Assembly: GCA_036897625.1 (NCBI GenBank)
Contig: JAYMTA010000732.1
Coordinates: forward strand, 1-24,820
Direction: 5' to 3'
Length of the DNA: 24,820 nucleotides
Origin: Pelargonium cotyledonis
Taxonomy: Eukaryota > Streptophyta > Magnoliopsida > Geraniales > Geraniaceae
In this document: one piece after another, positions 9,584 through 18,914 of the stretch
How positions within the stretch are numbered: the first letter of the stretch is position 1
Layout of the letters: every line of letters starts with the position of its first letter
Position numbers and translations under genes: made by a program
The notes under the pieces: generated by a model
Seen by the model: the letters and a program-made list of their open reading frames with translations, nothing else
What the model was told of the DNA's origin: nothing
Databases searched by the model: none

Positions 9584-9983
9584 TATTGAGGTTGTCAATG
9601 TTCAATACTACTAGTTCTATCAATAATATTAGTGTACTCTGTTTCAAAAACTAGTGTTATTTGTATTTATTTATAAAAAAAATTGGTTATAATGAATTAT
9701 CAAAGATACTCCAAACTTCTGGTTCCTGCAAGAAAACATAAATAGGATCAGCTTTACAAAGATGGTAACATAACTTCACATTTTAGCTCTGAACAGTTCT
9801 GAAACGACAGACCGTATTGTGCCATATGAAACATACGACAGGTCGTTGTGGTCAATCCGTATATAAATCACAGTAGTTTCAAATTTGGGGATTCATTTTC
9901 TGCTGAACATAATAAGCCTTTTGACTGTAAAATTCATTCGTTGTCATTGATATTCGATCAACTCCGAGTAGCAGAGACCTGCA
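9584..9983. promoter_or_regulatory. PPR gene upstream region with TATA box
   Basis: Mostly unannotated intergenic DNA after the subtilase pseudogene. TATATAAAT at 9860-9868 lies about 120 bases before the PPR gene ATG and is a good TATA box. Nothing else was recognised in the stretch. Confidence 0.45.
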
Positions 9984-11697
9984 ATGGCGACTCGTGCGTT
10001 TTCCAGGTCAAAAATCCGATTTTTCACTTCGCTACTCGCTCGAGGCCTTCCCGTTACAGAGTCTGCTTTGTCTGCAGAATCGGGTTTACGATTTGTTGAG
10101 CCAGCTTTGTACAAGCCCGTTTCTGGGTTCAGGCTTATCCAGGATGGGAGACCTAGGGGACCCCTTTGGAGAGGGAAGAAGCTCATAGGAAAAGAAGCGG
10201 TTTTTGTGGTTCTAGGGTTGAAGAGGTTTAAGAAAGATGAGGAGAAATTCGAGAAATTCTTCAAAATCCATGTGTCGAGGCTCTTGAAGATGGATTTGAT
10301 TGCTGTTCTCTCTGAGCTCCAGCGCCAGGAGGACTTTGATTTGGCTTTCAAGGTTTTATTTTCTCTAATTTGCTATTCTGTTTCTTTTCATTGATTTGCT
10401 AGAATTTTCCCGAGTGGGTTAATGGTGGTTCCTTTTGGAGTATGCTGATAATGTGTTTGTTAAAATGCCTGAAAGAACTTTTTGGCTGTCAGATAGCTCT
10501 GACTTGCTAAAATGTGGGTAATTATTGCTGGATATTGACTTTCTTGTCAAAGTAGATAGAACCCTAATTCAGTTTGGTGATGGTGTTGTCATGTTGCAAA
10601 GAATTCAGATTCGAAGTGTGTGAACAAATTGGATTGTGATGTGTTGCTTTGGATTGGAATGTTATCTTACTACTGACATGTGCTTGAATTGAGGAAAAAC
10701 AAACAATGTGGCTGTAGGCTATGTTACTATACCCAAATTGAGTACTTCAATTTTTTTGATTTAGCAGTCTCTTTTTATGTTCGAGGTTTGATTTACATTG
10801 TTCCTTTCCTGTTATCGTATCTTTTTGCTGTTCTGTTTCTTCTCACTGATTTGCTAGAATTTTCCCATGTGTGCTAATGGTGGTCCCATTTGGAATATGC
10901 TTATAATGTGTTTGTTAAAATGCCCGAAAGAATTTTTTAGCTGTCAGATAGCTCTGACTTGCTAAGATGTGGGTAAATTATTGTGGGATATTTTCTTTAT
11001 TGTCAAAGTAGATAGAGTCCTAATTCTTATGAAGTTTGGATTGCTTGGTGTTGTTGTCTTGTTGAAAAAAAAATCCAAATTTAGTGTATGAACAAATTGG
11101 ATTGGATTGTGTTGTGTTGTGTTTGTATTGTTGTGGATAGGAATGTTGGCTTAGTATTGACATTTGCTTGAATTGAGGAAAAACATACAATGTGGCCATG
11201 TTACAATACCCAAATTGAGTACATGTATTATACTTTTCAGGTTTACTCATATATAACTTCAATTTTTTTATTGGGCAGAGTTTCATTTTTTTTATTTGGA
11301 TTTTCAGATATTTAGGCATATTCAAAAGGAAGACTGGTATAAGCCTGATGTCTATATGTACAAGGACTTGATTGTTGCATTGGCAAGGTGTAAAAAAATG
11401 GACGATGCGATGGTGTTGTGGAAAGACATGAAAAGGGAGGCTATATTGCCTGATTCTCAAACATACGCAGAGCTGATTAAGGGCTTCTTGGCTCAAGGAT
11501 CTCCAGAGGATGCAATGAACATTTACGAAGACATGAAGGACTCTCCGGATCCACCAGGGGAGTTGCCATTTAAAGTATTGTTAAAAGGACTACTGCCTTA
11601 TCCTCATTTGAGAAACAAAGTCAAGCAAGAGTACGAGGAAATCTATCCTGAACGGAATGTTTATGATCCTCCTGAAGAGCTATTATCAGTGTGCTAA
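9984..11697 (+). CDS. THA8-like pentatricopeptide repeat protein
   Basis: Two exons, 9984-10352 and 11308-11697, phase 0 GT-AG intron, 252 residues. An N-terminal stretch rich in Arg/Ser (MATRAFSRSKIRFF) looks like an organelle targeting peptide. Then comes the conserved RPRGPLWRGKKLIGKEA and LLKMDLIAVLSELQRQEDFDLAFK block, followed by PPR motifs such as KPDVYMYKDLIVALARCKKMDDAMVLWKDM and PDSQTYAELIKGFLAQGSPEDAMNIYEDM. The layout matches the small plant PPR group that includes THA8 and THA8-like proteins, which bind organelle RNA; THA8 is needed for splicing of chloroplast group II introns. The exact target here is unknown. The 955-base intron carries an internal tandem duplication. Confidence 0.88.
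10370..11300 (+). repeat. Diverged tandem duplication filling the PPR gene intron
   Basis: The segment starting TTGCTATTCTGTTTCTT at 10370 recurs as TTGCTGTTCTGTTTCTT at about 10825. Both copies share, in order, GATTTGCTAGAATTTTCCC, AATGTGTTTGTTAAAATGCC, AGATAGCTCTGACTTGCTAA, AAAGTAGATAGA, GAACAAATTGGATTG, TTGAATTGAGGAAAAACA and CCCAAATTGAGTAC. The offset is 455 at the left and 477 at the right, so indels have built up. Copy 1 is about 10370-10825 and copy 2 about 10826-11300. It occupies almost the whole intron without entering the exons. Confidence 0.85.
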
Positions 11698-13550
11698 GGT
11701 TTGCACAACTTGTAACTTGATTTCTTTTCTCTGTTACGTTTCCTTGAATAATAAATGTCATAAGAAACAATTAACAACATAATGTATCACTCCCACTGTC
11801 TAAAAAAATGAGTGTCATGTTTCTCATGCATTTTCGTTGCAAGGTAAGTGTCGTTTTGCATTTTTGTTCCAAATCAAGTGTCTTTTTCATTTTAAAAAGT
11901 TAGTTATATTATTTCCGCGTGAATTTGGTTATTATTATTTTGTCATGTCAACATGAGTTAACTTTTTGCGAGCTAGGGAATTTTTGTGTGGAGTAAATCT
12001 TCATTTGTATTACCTACCGGCCATGATTTTTATATACATTTTCAAGCATGTTTTAAACATAGATAGAAAATAAGGAATATCCTCAAAATTAATGCAGGGG
12101 AGAGTAGGCAATTGGTAGGAACCCAGAATAAGAGAACAAAATCCAGTCAAAACCAAGTGTTTAAATCAAGATTCGAGTATCAACCCCTAACAAATCTCTA
12201 AGATTAACCCAGAAGAAACACAAGATTGACAGGAATATTATCTTTTTAACCAAATATCAGAGTGATTGGGTAAATTAACGTTCAATTCAAACATGACAGG
12301 CTGAAACTTATTTCCAGATATGATCCCATCCATTTTCCCATAAAAAGAAACTTGGAAAGTTTTTAGATTTAGAATTGGAATACAAATCTCTCCTCTCTTT
12401 TTTCACCATTATTCCTAAGTAGAAAAAACATGGAATTCATTGGAAGCTTCGTACAAATAACAAATACAACACAAATTTAGCTGAGATTGCTTCTCTGTTT
12501 CTTTTCATACATCAGTTACATGTACCATTTAAATGTAAGTACAAAAACCAATCATTGTTTGCAAGGTATGTATTATCTATGGTTTTTCCACTAACAATTT
12601 ATAGAATCCAAATAATGAATTTTTTGCGTTTATGAACGTATGAACTTCCTCATATCATTATCTGGGCATGTACCAAAGATCATTTCCTGTCTACTACTAA
12701 AAGTTTTGGATCCAAACTTTCCGATATTCAAAATCCAATCCAACTTAAAATCGACATGATTCGATCAATTTTTTTTTAACTGAATTTATCCTACGAAAGT
12801 ACGGATCATGTGAGATTTGATCGGACAAATCCTCTCATTTTCACTGTAAATCCAAAATTTGTCAAATTCAAATACCTTTTACATGACACTTGAAATATTT
12901 CTTATTTAAATTCAATATGGCTGAGTATCTTACAAATTAGAATCTATCAACCCACTTCGATATTTATGTGAAAATAGGTTCAAACCTCTGGAGGTCTTTA
13001 AAAAAAACCTTATCTACATATCATATACAAAAACAATTTTATATTATAGATTCGGAAGGGTCGCTCCGCTCCCACAAATTTACTTGAGTGAGTATAAGTA
13101 AAATTTAACGAGGTGTCAGCAGCTCATTAGCTTGGTTAAGTTGCAACTTTATATAATTATATCAGTCAACTAATACACATTTTACTTTTTTTTATTTACA
13201 ATTTTTTTTATCTTCAGATTTTTTTATTATACCTGCGATTTATAATAATTATAAAAAACATATCCAAGAAAATCAGGAAGAGAAGAGCCATTGGGTAGAG
13301 AGAAGAAAAAGGTCAGATTACAACACAGTGAATTGTGACTCTTCTGGTGGTCATCAAAGAAAGAGAGGTCGGTCTGGTCACAATTATCCACTCTCCTGGG
13401 CCCCACCAGCCACTTGGCGTCCACGCTGGACCCCACATGGCACTTATCCACTTATGTCTTATGCTTCACAAACCGAATCAAAATGCCAAAATTCTCCATA
13501 TCTCTTTCCTTCTTTTTTTTTTCCTTCCCCTGGACAGCTAGAGCCGACAT
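11698..13550. other. Long AT-rich intergenic region
   Basis: Apart from the MITE at its left end, no gene or RNA was recognised across about 1.85 kb. Frames here are short and biased toward stop-poor AT-rich or pyrimidine runs. The last 200 bases belong to the promoter of the next gene, with two TTATCCACT words (13383 and 13444) and a GC-rich patch containing GGGCCCCACC around 13399. Confidence 0.5.
11787..11950 (+). mobile_element. Diverged Stowaway-like MITE fragment
   Basis: It begins just after TA as TCACTCCCACTGTC and follows the 1850-1950 element read in reverse: AAATGAGTGTCATGTTTCTC, TGCATTTT, TAAGTGTC, AAGTTAGTTA and GTGAATT. Its terminal sequence is a degraded form of CTCCCTCCGTCCC. 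The right terminal repeat was not found, so the end is approximate. It lies about 90 bases after the PPR stop codon, perhaps within that gene's 3' UTR. Confidence 0.55.
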
Positions 13551-13558
13551 GCGAGGAC

Positions 13559-13570
13559 TCTATATATTTC
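13559..13570 (+). promoter_or_regulatory. TATA box of the small serine-rich protein gene
   Basis: TCTATATATTTC lies 91 bases before the ATG at 13661. It is followed by a purine-rich leader (GACTTAGAGACAAAGAGAGA), as is common in plant 5' UTRs. Confidence 0.55.
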
Positions 13571-13660
13571 ATGGCTTCTTCACACCATTTTGACTTAAGA
13601 GCTCAGACTTAGAGACAAAGAGAGAGTCAATTGGATCTTTAATTTTCTTAGAGGTTTTTA

Positions 13661-14664
13661 ATGGAAGGCAAGAATCAATCAGGTTCCTCGTTCTCCGATC
13701 TTTTTGGCGCCAAAGAGTCGCCGTCGGCGTCCTCAGCCGGAATCTTTGCCACTATGTTTCCACCACCGTCATCGACTGTAAGATACTGTACTTTGCTCTG
13801 CTTCTTCGAAATTGGTGTTGTGTTGTGGTTCACTGAACTGAACTTTCTTGGTTTAATTCAGGTGGCAGGGAAGAACCAGCCGAGCTCCGATCAGGTGACC
13901 GGTTCTTGGCAAAAACATTCATCAAGAAACCATCAACTGTGGAACACTAAACAAGGTGCTCCAGGTTTGTAATCTCAGACCACTCATAGCTTTCAAGATA
14001 TGGCCACAATGTGAAAGTGTGTTCCAAAAATACTAAAATAGTCTATCGATCAATCCTTCCTACGTGAAAAATCAACCAAAATTACGTAGTTTCGATATTC
14101 TCTCGAACACTTGTTCGACCACTTACGTCTCAGACTGACGAATTGTGTGTTTTACTTGGAGGGAATTGCCTAAGAATTTTGGTGTTGTGTGTTTCTTTCC
14201 CTGTTTCGAACTATATAGCAAGGAGTGGTGAGGGTACGAATCGGAGCATAACCAACAAGAACAGGAATGCGAATTTCCAGGAGGAGGAGAGAGTGGAGCC
14301 ATGTCATCTAAGTTCATCTCTTTACTACGGTGGACAAGATATATACTCCCACTCCTCAGGCAGCCAAACCCCGGGATCCTATCCTATGGTGAGTCTCGCC
14401 AAATCCACGACACTAACTGGATAATCGGTTTATGAAATGGTAGACAAAACTAATTAGGCTAAATTCTTTGTGGATGTGAACTAGTTCAAGCAAGATGGGG
14501 GAGAAGATGATATGAATGGAAACAACTCGCAAAGTGCTTCTAGAGGAAACTGGTGGCAAGGTATTCATAAAGAATATAATCATACAACATCTTATATATG
14601 CAGACTTGCTTAAACATCTCTGAACTTATGATTTTTGTGTTCTACAGGTTCTCTTTACTATTAA
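13661..14664 (+). CDS. Plant-specific serine-rich protein, SIS-like family
   Basis: Five exons: 13661-13777, 13862-13964, 14219-14388, 14485-14560 and 14648-14664, phases consistent, 160 residues. The last exon codes only for part of Gly, then Ser-Leu-Tyr-Tyr and the stop. The conserved marks of the family are visible: an N-terminal SGSSFSDLFGAKES and GIFATMFPPP, a middle EERVEPCHLSSSLYYGGQD, and a C-terminal KQDGGEDD plus SASRGNWWQGSLYY. I recall this family from Arabidopsis as small serine-rich proteins including one named for salt induction (SIS); that name is from memory and only moderately sure. No catalytic domain, signal peptide or membrane span is seen, and it looks intrinsically disordered. 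The biochemical role is unknown. Confidence 0.82.
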
Positions 14665-15036
14665 GATCTTCTCTCACAAGGCATATATGATTTCAAAACT
14701 ATTTTCTCAGGTTCGTATTTCAGAAAGTTGGTACACCTACTTGCCATGAAACAATGCTCAATTCCCCAATGTATCACTCTTTGTTCATTGTGCAGGAAGT
14801 CATGAATCCTAGTTGTGGAAGATGTGAAGCTGATGTGAACGGATCTTATTAGAGATTAGTAACGGTTTTTCCCAATTAAGTAGTATGAACTGTGTGTGAT
14901 ATGTTTTTTTATATACTTCACTTTATACTATGGTTGAGTGTGCAGGGATAAGCTTTTTATAGATAGTGGGATATTGTTTTCATACTTTTCCTAGCTTGTA
15001 ATGGCTGTCTATTCATAGATATGTTGTTATGTTCTT

Positions 15037-15357
15037 CTTGTTTGTGTATAATGGATGCTTAAAGAAACCATATCTAGGACATGCTTTCTAGCTTCTATAA
15101 ATGTATGATAATTCAGAAAGCAGCAAATACAGCAGAGCAAAATGCAGATACTCATGTTACATTTCACATGCTGGTTTAAGCAAAAGCGCATTAATCATTC
15201 GATGATCATACAGATTAAACATAATAGGGCGAGTAAATAATACGTACCACCAGTTGTTGGCTACGTCAGTGTGTGACACCACTTCAGGAGCTGCCAAGAA
15301 TATATACCTGCATCCAAGACAGTGGTAAACAATATTATGAAGCTAACAACAATGAGA
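15037..15357 (+). repeat. Duplicated flank, copy X1
   Basis: It matches 20100-20407 from CTTGTTTGTGTATAATGGATG through GATTAAACATAAT and AGCTGCCAAGAATATATAC to AAGCTAACAACAATGAGA. Differences are scattered substitutions plus an 18-base segment (GTGTCACACACTGACGTA read on minus) present only here. On the minus strand both copies keep an open frame, described separately. It lies between the serine-rich gene and the glycosyltransferase and marks the left border of the inferred block duplication. Confidence 0.85.
15172..15345 (-). other. Short open frame conserved between duplicated flanks
   Basis: Read on minus, this frame runs through YIFLAAPEVV, VANNWW, LFTRPIMFNLYDHR to CEM and a stop. The copy at 20100-20407 keeps the frame over this part with an in-frame 18-base deletion and about eight amino-acid changes, but has a stop slightly upstream. 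It could be the last exon of an unrecognised gene, a relic, or chance. I do not recognise the family. Confidence 0.25.
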
Positions 15358-15731
15358 CTTTCAAGTTTTTTTTTTTTTTTTTTCATTTATGAAACGCTCT
15401 CACTGTCCGAGGTTACATCATTTTGGAAGCAATTTTACGAGCATCTCTCCCTATTGGAAGCAACTTATTCATTCCCTGTCTCTGTCAATTGTCAACCATT
15501 CTATCTCTAGGACTTCACAATCACACTTCATTGTGAGAAATTGACATGTAACGAAACACTGGATCTTCAATACATCCTTCTCTTCTACTCCAAAATCTGA
15601 TATTCTGCACAAAACTAAGAAATACATGCACAAATCCACTTGATTCTGGTATGAGCAAGCACTAGATCAGAACTCCATTTGGTTGTTTTGTTTCCCACTG
15701 GTCTCCAAGAAACTGGGTATGATCTTGCAGT

Positions 15732-17195
15732 TTAATGAGGTTGGTACTGACAATAGTTTCCTTTTCTGCTCACCTGACTTGATATGCAAAGGAATAGCCT
15801 CTCATATGCAGCAACCATCTTAGTGGCAGTAAAAAGTTTTAAACCTCTCTGCCTAGCTACCTGGCCTTTCTTCTCCAAGTTTCCTCCTCCTACATCTGCC
15901 CAGACTCTGTACAGAGCCTCCTTCAATGAAGCTACTGTTGGTGAGAATGTATAACCCATTTCTGTGCCAATAATGACAGAGCCTGTAATGCTAGCAAACC
16001 TCGTAGCCAGTAGTGGCTTACCAGAAAGCATTGCTTCCAACAAAGTGTGATCTAACCCTTGGGCTCGGAGAGTTGGGTTTATGAAGATATCTATTGCATT
16101 ATAGAAGCTCGCCAGCTGAGATTGTTCTAATGGCCCCAAAACCATTACAGTGGCTCCCAGATCTCTGTATCTAGCACCCCATGGACCATCTCCAGCAACC
16201 AGAACAACAGCACTCTCCTGAAATGTATCATTTTCTCCAAACATTTGCTTCAGAGCTTCAAACATTAGTGGGTGTCCTTTATCCTTCACCAACCTCCCGG
16301 CCAGGCCCAAAACCAATGATTTAGATTCTGGAATGCCAAACTTCCGCTTAAACTCCTTACCTTTGATGACATCACGCCTAAACATCTCCTCATCGACACC
16401 ATTGAGAATGACATGAACTCGTTCCGTTGGGATCATGTAAATCCTTTGTAGGATGTCTCCGACATGATCGCTAGTGGCAACATGATGGGCATAGCTTGGA
16501 AAAAACTTTACCTCTTCAACAACCTTTATGGTTCTTTCGGTCAATGCATATGCCTTGGGTTCTTCATTGGTGCGCAAAAGTTCTTGGATGATATCAGAGT
16601 GAATGGTTTCATATGCAATTCCATGCCAACTAACGGCTAAGTTACTTAGATTCCTCGATCTAGTATGTAAGAGACCCACACTTTCAGTGTGGATTACATC
16701 AAAAGGCTTCCCAGTTGAGTTCTGAGTAAGAAACTGCTTCCAGACTGAAGCTTGGTCAAGATAACCAGAAGCTGTAGGTTTGGATAGGTGAAAATATAGA
16801 CTGCTCAATGCATACCTTGGGAGGGAAGAGTTTCCAGGAGAAGTGGTAAAAATGTGGAGCTCGTGACCTCTTTTTGCAAGAGCAAGATGGAGGGTCATGG
16901 CATGCCGCTCAAGTCCTCCTGCACAAGATCTATGGGGCCATTTCTTGACAAAGAGAGCAATCTTAAGGAGTTTTGGAGGCGGTTTAGTGTCAAAGGAAAG
17001 ATGATTCCAGGCAGAGGTGAAAGAAAGGAGACTGATGGGGAGGTTCTGATTTTGCTCAATGATCCCATTCTGAAAGTAGCACGGACCAGAAGAGTGAAAC
17101 CGATGGAGAAGTGAGATGAATGAGAAAGCAAAGAGGGCGAAAACAATGGAGCTCAGGCACCGGAAGCTAAGGACAGTAACCTGATCCCTCGCCAT
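15732..17195 (-). CDS. Family 4 glycosyltransferase, single-pass membrane protein
   Basis: Single exon, 487 residues. A short cytosolic start is followed by one hydrophobic segment (about 11-31), suggesting a Golgi or ER type II protein. A GT-B fold of the GT4 type follows: the N-terminal domain with AGGLERHAMTLHLALAKRGHE (92-112), then the C-terminal Glycos_transf_1 domain with NGVD (265-268), GRLVKDKG (300-307), AGDGPW (334-339) and LDHTLLEAMLSGKPLLAT (381-398). The first acidic residue of the usual EX7E motif is Gln379 (QGLDHTLLE), the second is Glu387. It resembles an uncharacterised plant family (the Arabidopsis At3g10630 type, from memory). Donor and acceptor are unknown. A TTATATAG element lies only about 30 bases upstream on the minus strand, so the leader is short or another promoter is used. 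Confidence 0.88.
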   Translation of the reverse strand: MARDQVTVLSFRCLSSIVFALFAFSFISLLHRFHSSGPCYFQNGIIEQNQNLPISLLSFTSAWNHLSFDTKPPPKLLKIALFVKKWPHRSCAGGLERHAMTLHLALAKRGHELHIFTTSPGNSSLPRYALSSLYFHLSKPTASGYLDQASVWKQFLTQNSTGKPFDVIHTESVGLLHTRSRNLSNLAVSWHGIAYETIHSDIIQELLRTNEEPKAYALTERTIKVVEEVKFFPSYAHHVATSDHVGDILQRIYMIPTERVHVILNGVDEEMFRRDVIKGKEFKRKFGIPESKSLVLGLAGRLVKDKGHPLMFEALKQMFGENDTFQESAVVLVAGDGPWGARYRDLGATVMVLGPLEQSQLASFYNAIDIFINPTLRAQGLDHTLLEAMLSGKPLLATRFASITGSVIIGTEMGYTFSPTVASLKEALYRVWADVGGGNLEKKGQVARQRGLKLFTATKMVAAYERLFLCISSQVSRKGNYCQYQPH

Positions 17196-17765
17196 TGAAG
17201 CTTGTGATATGAGATTAGAAGTCTATATAAAATCACACAAGCCTCACAAAGACAAGGAGATAAACTCCATCTGAAGGAATCGAGTATGTGGACGATGCAT
17301 CTGGAAATCATCTACACTATACGCATATGCATTAACTTCTAGAGTCTCCTCAGAATCTGGGTTTATCAGTTTTGAATTTTTCAAGGCACCAGCACATGGC
17401 CCTTAGTTATCCTCCTAATCTCCTCCTAACTTAGTGTAGTTAGTAAGCAACAACATATTATTTTATCCTCCAATTCCCAGATTCAGCAATTAAATACTAA
17501 ATAAGGTACCTAAAACCACTGAATTTTAGTACCAAAAACTTGGTCAAACACGATCTCGAGCCCTTAAAACAATTCAAGAAACACCAATTTCATGTCAGTG
17601 GTTTAAGTTCTGCTTAGTTGAATAAAAGCTAAGAACATGATCTCAACAAAACTCAACTGGAGTTTCATAAATTTGGCATGATTTTCAAATTCTCATTGTA
17701 TATATACATTATAAACAGCAATCAATTACTGTAAATTATAGAACTGTGAAATGAAAAAACAAACC
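17196..17765. other. Intergenic between two minus-strand genes
   Basis: The promoter of the glycosyltransferase and the 3' flank of the MEE60-like gene. No further gene or RNA was recognised; it is AT-rich with no clear repeats. Confidence 0.45.
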
Positions 17766-18326
17766 CTAGCATGTAAAAGCATAAAGCACAAGAAAAACAT
17801 AGATAGCAAGAGCAGATGGTACCAAAATCACCAGAGGACAAATCGCAGCCAAAGTGTGAAAATCTCCACAAGCCAAAATCCCCAATTTGATCTGAACCAG
17901 ATCCACCAGAGCCAGCATCAAGAACCCGCACCCGAGAACAGATCCGAAAGCGGAAACAAGTATCCCACCCCGGAACCGAGCGAGATTAACGTGCGCCGAA
18001 TGGGGGGCAATGCGCAACAGATCGGCGCCGGCGGCGCTGAGGTGTATGATCTTGATGGCTTGTTTGAGAGCCAAGGCGATGAGGCTGGAGAAGAGGAAGG
18101 CGCTGAAGGAGTACACGTGGAAGGCAATGAGATTCTCGGCGACGGAGGCTCCGGCGGCGCAGGTGGCGTCGCTGCCGATGAGGTTGGCGCTGGGGTCGGT
18201 GGTAGGGTACCAAGTGAGGCCGAGGAAGAGAGCTAGAGTGAATAGTGAGTTGACGTTAACAATGCCGTCCAGAGCCATGATGTGGATGCTGGTGGTCCCA
18301 AGCCTCCGGCGCGACACGTCAGCCAT
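17766..18326 (-). CDS. Four-helix plant membrane protein, MEE60-like
   Basis: Single exon, 186 residues when started at MADVSRRRLG (ATG at 18326); an in-frame upstream ATG would add 33 low-complexity residues and is judged unlikely. Four hydrophobic segments are visible: around IVNVNSLFTLALFLGLTW, HVYSFSAFLFSSLIALAL, GGILVSAFGSVLGCGFLMLALVDLV and TLAAICPLVILVPSALAIYVFLVLY. The start, with TTSIHIMALDGIVNVNSLFTLA, is the conserved signature of a plant family annotated in Arabidopsis as maternal effect embryo arrest 60. The name comes from a mutant screen; the molecular function is unknown. The coding region is strongly GC-rich compared with its surroundings, giving long shadow frames on the opposite strand. 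The family name is from memory. Confidence 0.78.
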   Translation of the reverse strand: MADVSRRRLGTTSIHIMALDGIVNVNSLFTLALFLGLTWYPTTDPSANLIGSDATCAAGASVAENLIAFHVYSFSAFLFSSLIALALKQAIKIIHLSAAGADLLRIAPHSAHVNLARFRGGILVSAFGSVLGCGFLMLALVDLVQIKLGILACGDFHTLAAICPLVILVPSALAIYVFLVLYAFTC

Positions 18327-18560
18327 TTCCGGCAAGGCTTTTTGCGGCAGTGAAGAAAAAAATAGAAAAAAATCTATATTTAAGTTTAATTTCTGGTACA
18401 GATTTTTGTTGCAACTTGCCATCATCAGTGGCGTGGAAGCTATAAAATGGGAATCGCAGCTAACTTGTCTTCACAGGCAAGCAAGGAGCCGAACTCGAGG
18501 AGAGTGAAAGTGGTGGAAGCTTTTAACACGACGTCGTATCTGCAATATAGTAAAGGTATA

Positions 18561-18567
18561 AAAAAAA
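18561..18567 (-). terminator. Pol III-type T-run after the tRNA-Asp-like sequence
   Basis: On the minus strand the tRNA-like sequence is followed after one base by seven T residues, a typical RNA polymerase III stop. Confidence 0.5.
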
Positions 18568-18568
18568 C

Positions 18569-18640
18569 CGCCGTTACCGGGGATCAAACCCGGGTCACCC
18601 GGGTGACAGGCGGGAATACTTACCAGTATACTACAACAAC
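18569..18640 (-). tRNA. tRNA-Asp (GTC), degenerate, possibly a pseudogene
   Basis: Read on minus it starts GTTGTTGTAGTATACTGG and has the anticodon loop CTGTCAC, with anticodon GTC for aspartate. It is 72 nt, lacks an encoded CCA as expected for a nuclear gene, and is followed by a T-run. Compared with the plant tRNA-Asp sequence as I remember it, about five bases differ: two acceptor-stem changes give G-U pairs, one lies in the D arm, one leaves a C-C mismatch at the base of the anticodon stem (31-39), and the normally invariant C56 of the T loop is T. The C56 change would weaken the elbow pairing and the internal B-box promoter, so a dying gene is likely. It stands about 240 bases upstream of the MEE60-like gene, on the same strand. 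Confidence 0.65.
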
Positions 18641-18870
18641 CTTGTCATTCATGTCTACAAATAACGTTAATTAAATAAACAAACATATGGAAGCAATTAA
18701 AATAAGCTGATTTAAGAATAATTCGTTAGTGCTAAAGATCATGGTATATGTAATATCATCGCATACATCATCACTTGCAAATGGCAAATATAATAAGGTT
18801 CACGCATCACATCACTTTTTGTGTCCCAATGAGCCTCCATTACAGCCTTGGCTACCACGAAATCAGTATA

Positions 18871-18883
18871 TCTCTATAAAAGG
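18871..18883 (+). promoter_or_regulatory. TATA box of the broken GST copy
   Basis: TCTCTATAAAAGG stands about 40 bases before the ATG at 18915. The matching place before the intact copy (20555-20567) reads TCTCTACAAAAGG, so the better TATA box belongs to the dead gene. Confidence 0.5.
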
Positions 18884-18914
18884 GTCAACAAAAACGACTC
18901 TAAACAAACCAACA

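Larger units (their letters stand above)
14665..15731. other. Intergenic between convergent genes, with first copy of duplicated flank
   Basis: This holds the 3' UTR of the serine-rich gene and the 3' flank of the minus-strand glycosyltransferase. Part of it (15037-15357) is repeated at 20100-20407. An 18-base poly-T run lies at 15366-15383, right after the repeated part. Confidence 0.5.

Noticed and set aside
10680-10877. 65-codon frame inside the PPR intron
   Set aside because: Hydrophobic, T-rich intronic sequence within the tandem duplication; the second copy does not keep the frame.
11020-11496. 158-codon minus-strand frame overlapping PPR exon 2
   Set aside because: It is antisense to conserved PPR coding sequence and AT-rich intron; composition is His/Gln/Cys-rich without motifs.
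15366-15383. Poly-T run considered as the tail of a retroposed copy next to X1
   Set aside because: X2 has no matching tail, the X copies show no spliced-transcript features, and no target duplication was seen. The block duplication explains X better.
17751-18236. Long plus-strand frames opposite the MEE60-like gene
   Set aside because: They are shadows of the GC-rich minus-strand coding region, with low-complexity Gly/Glu/Ala-rich translations and no family resemblance.
18447-18674. Plus-strand frame starting MGIAANLSSQ just after CTATAAAATGG
   Set aside because: The frame runs through the tRNA-Asp-like sequence and has no recognisable domain; a TATA word directly before an ATG leaves no leader. 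Probably chance.
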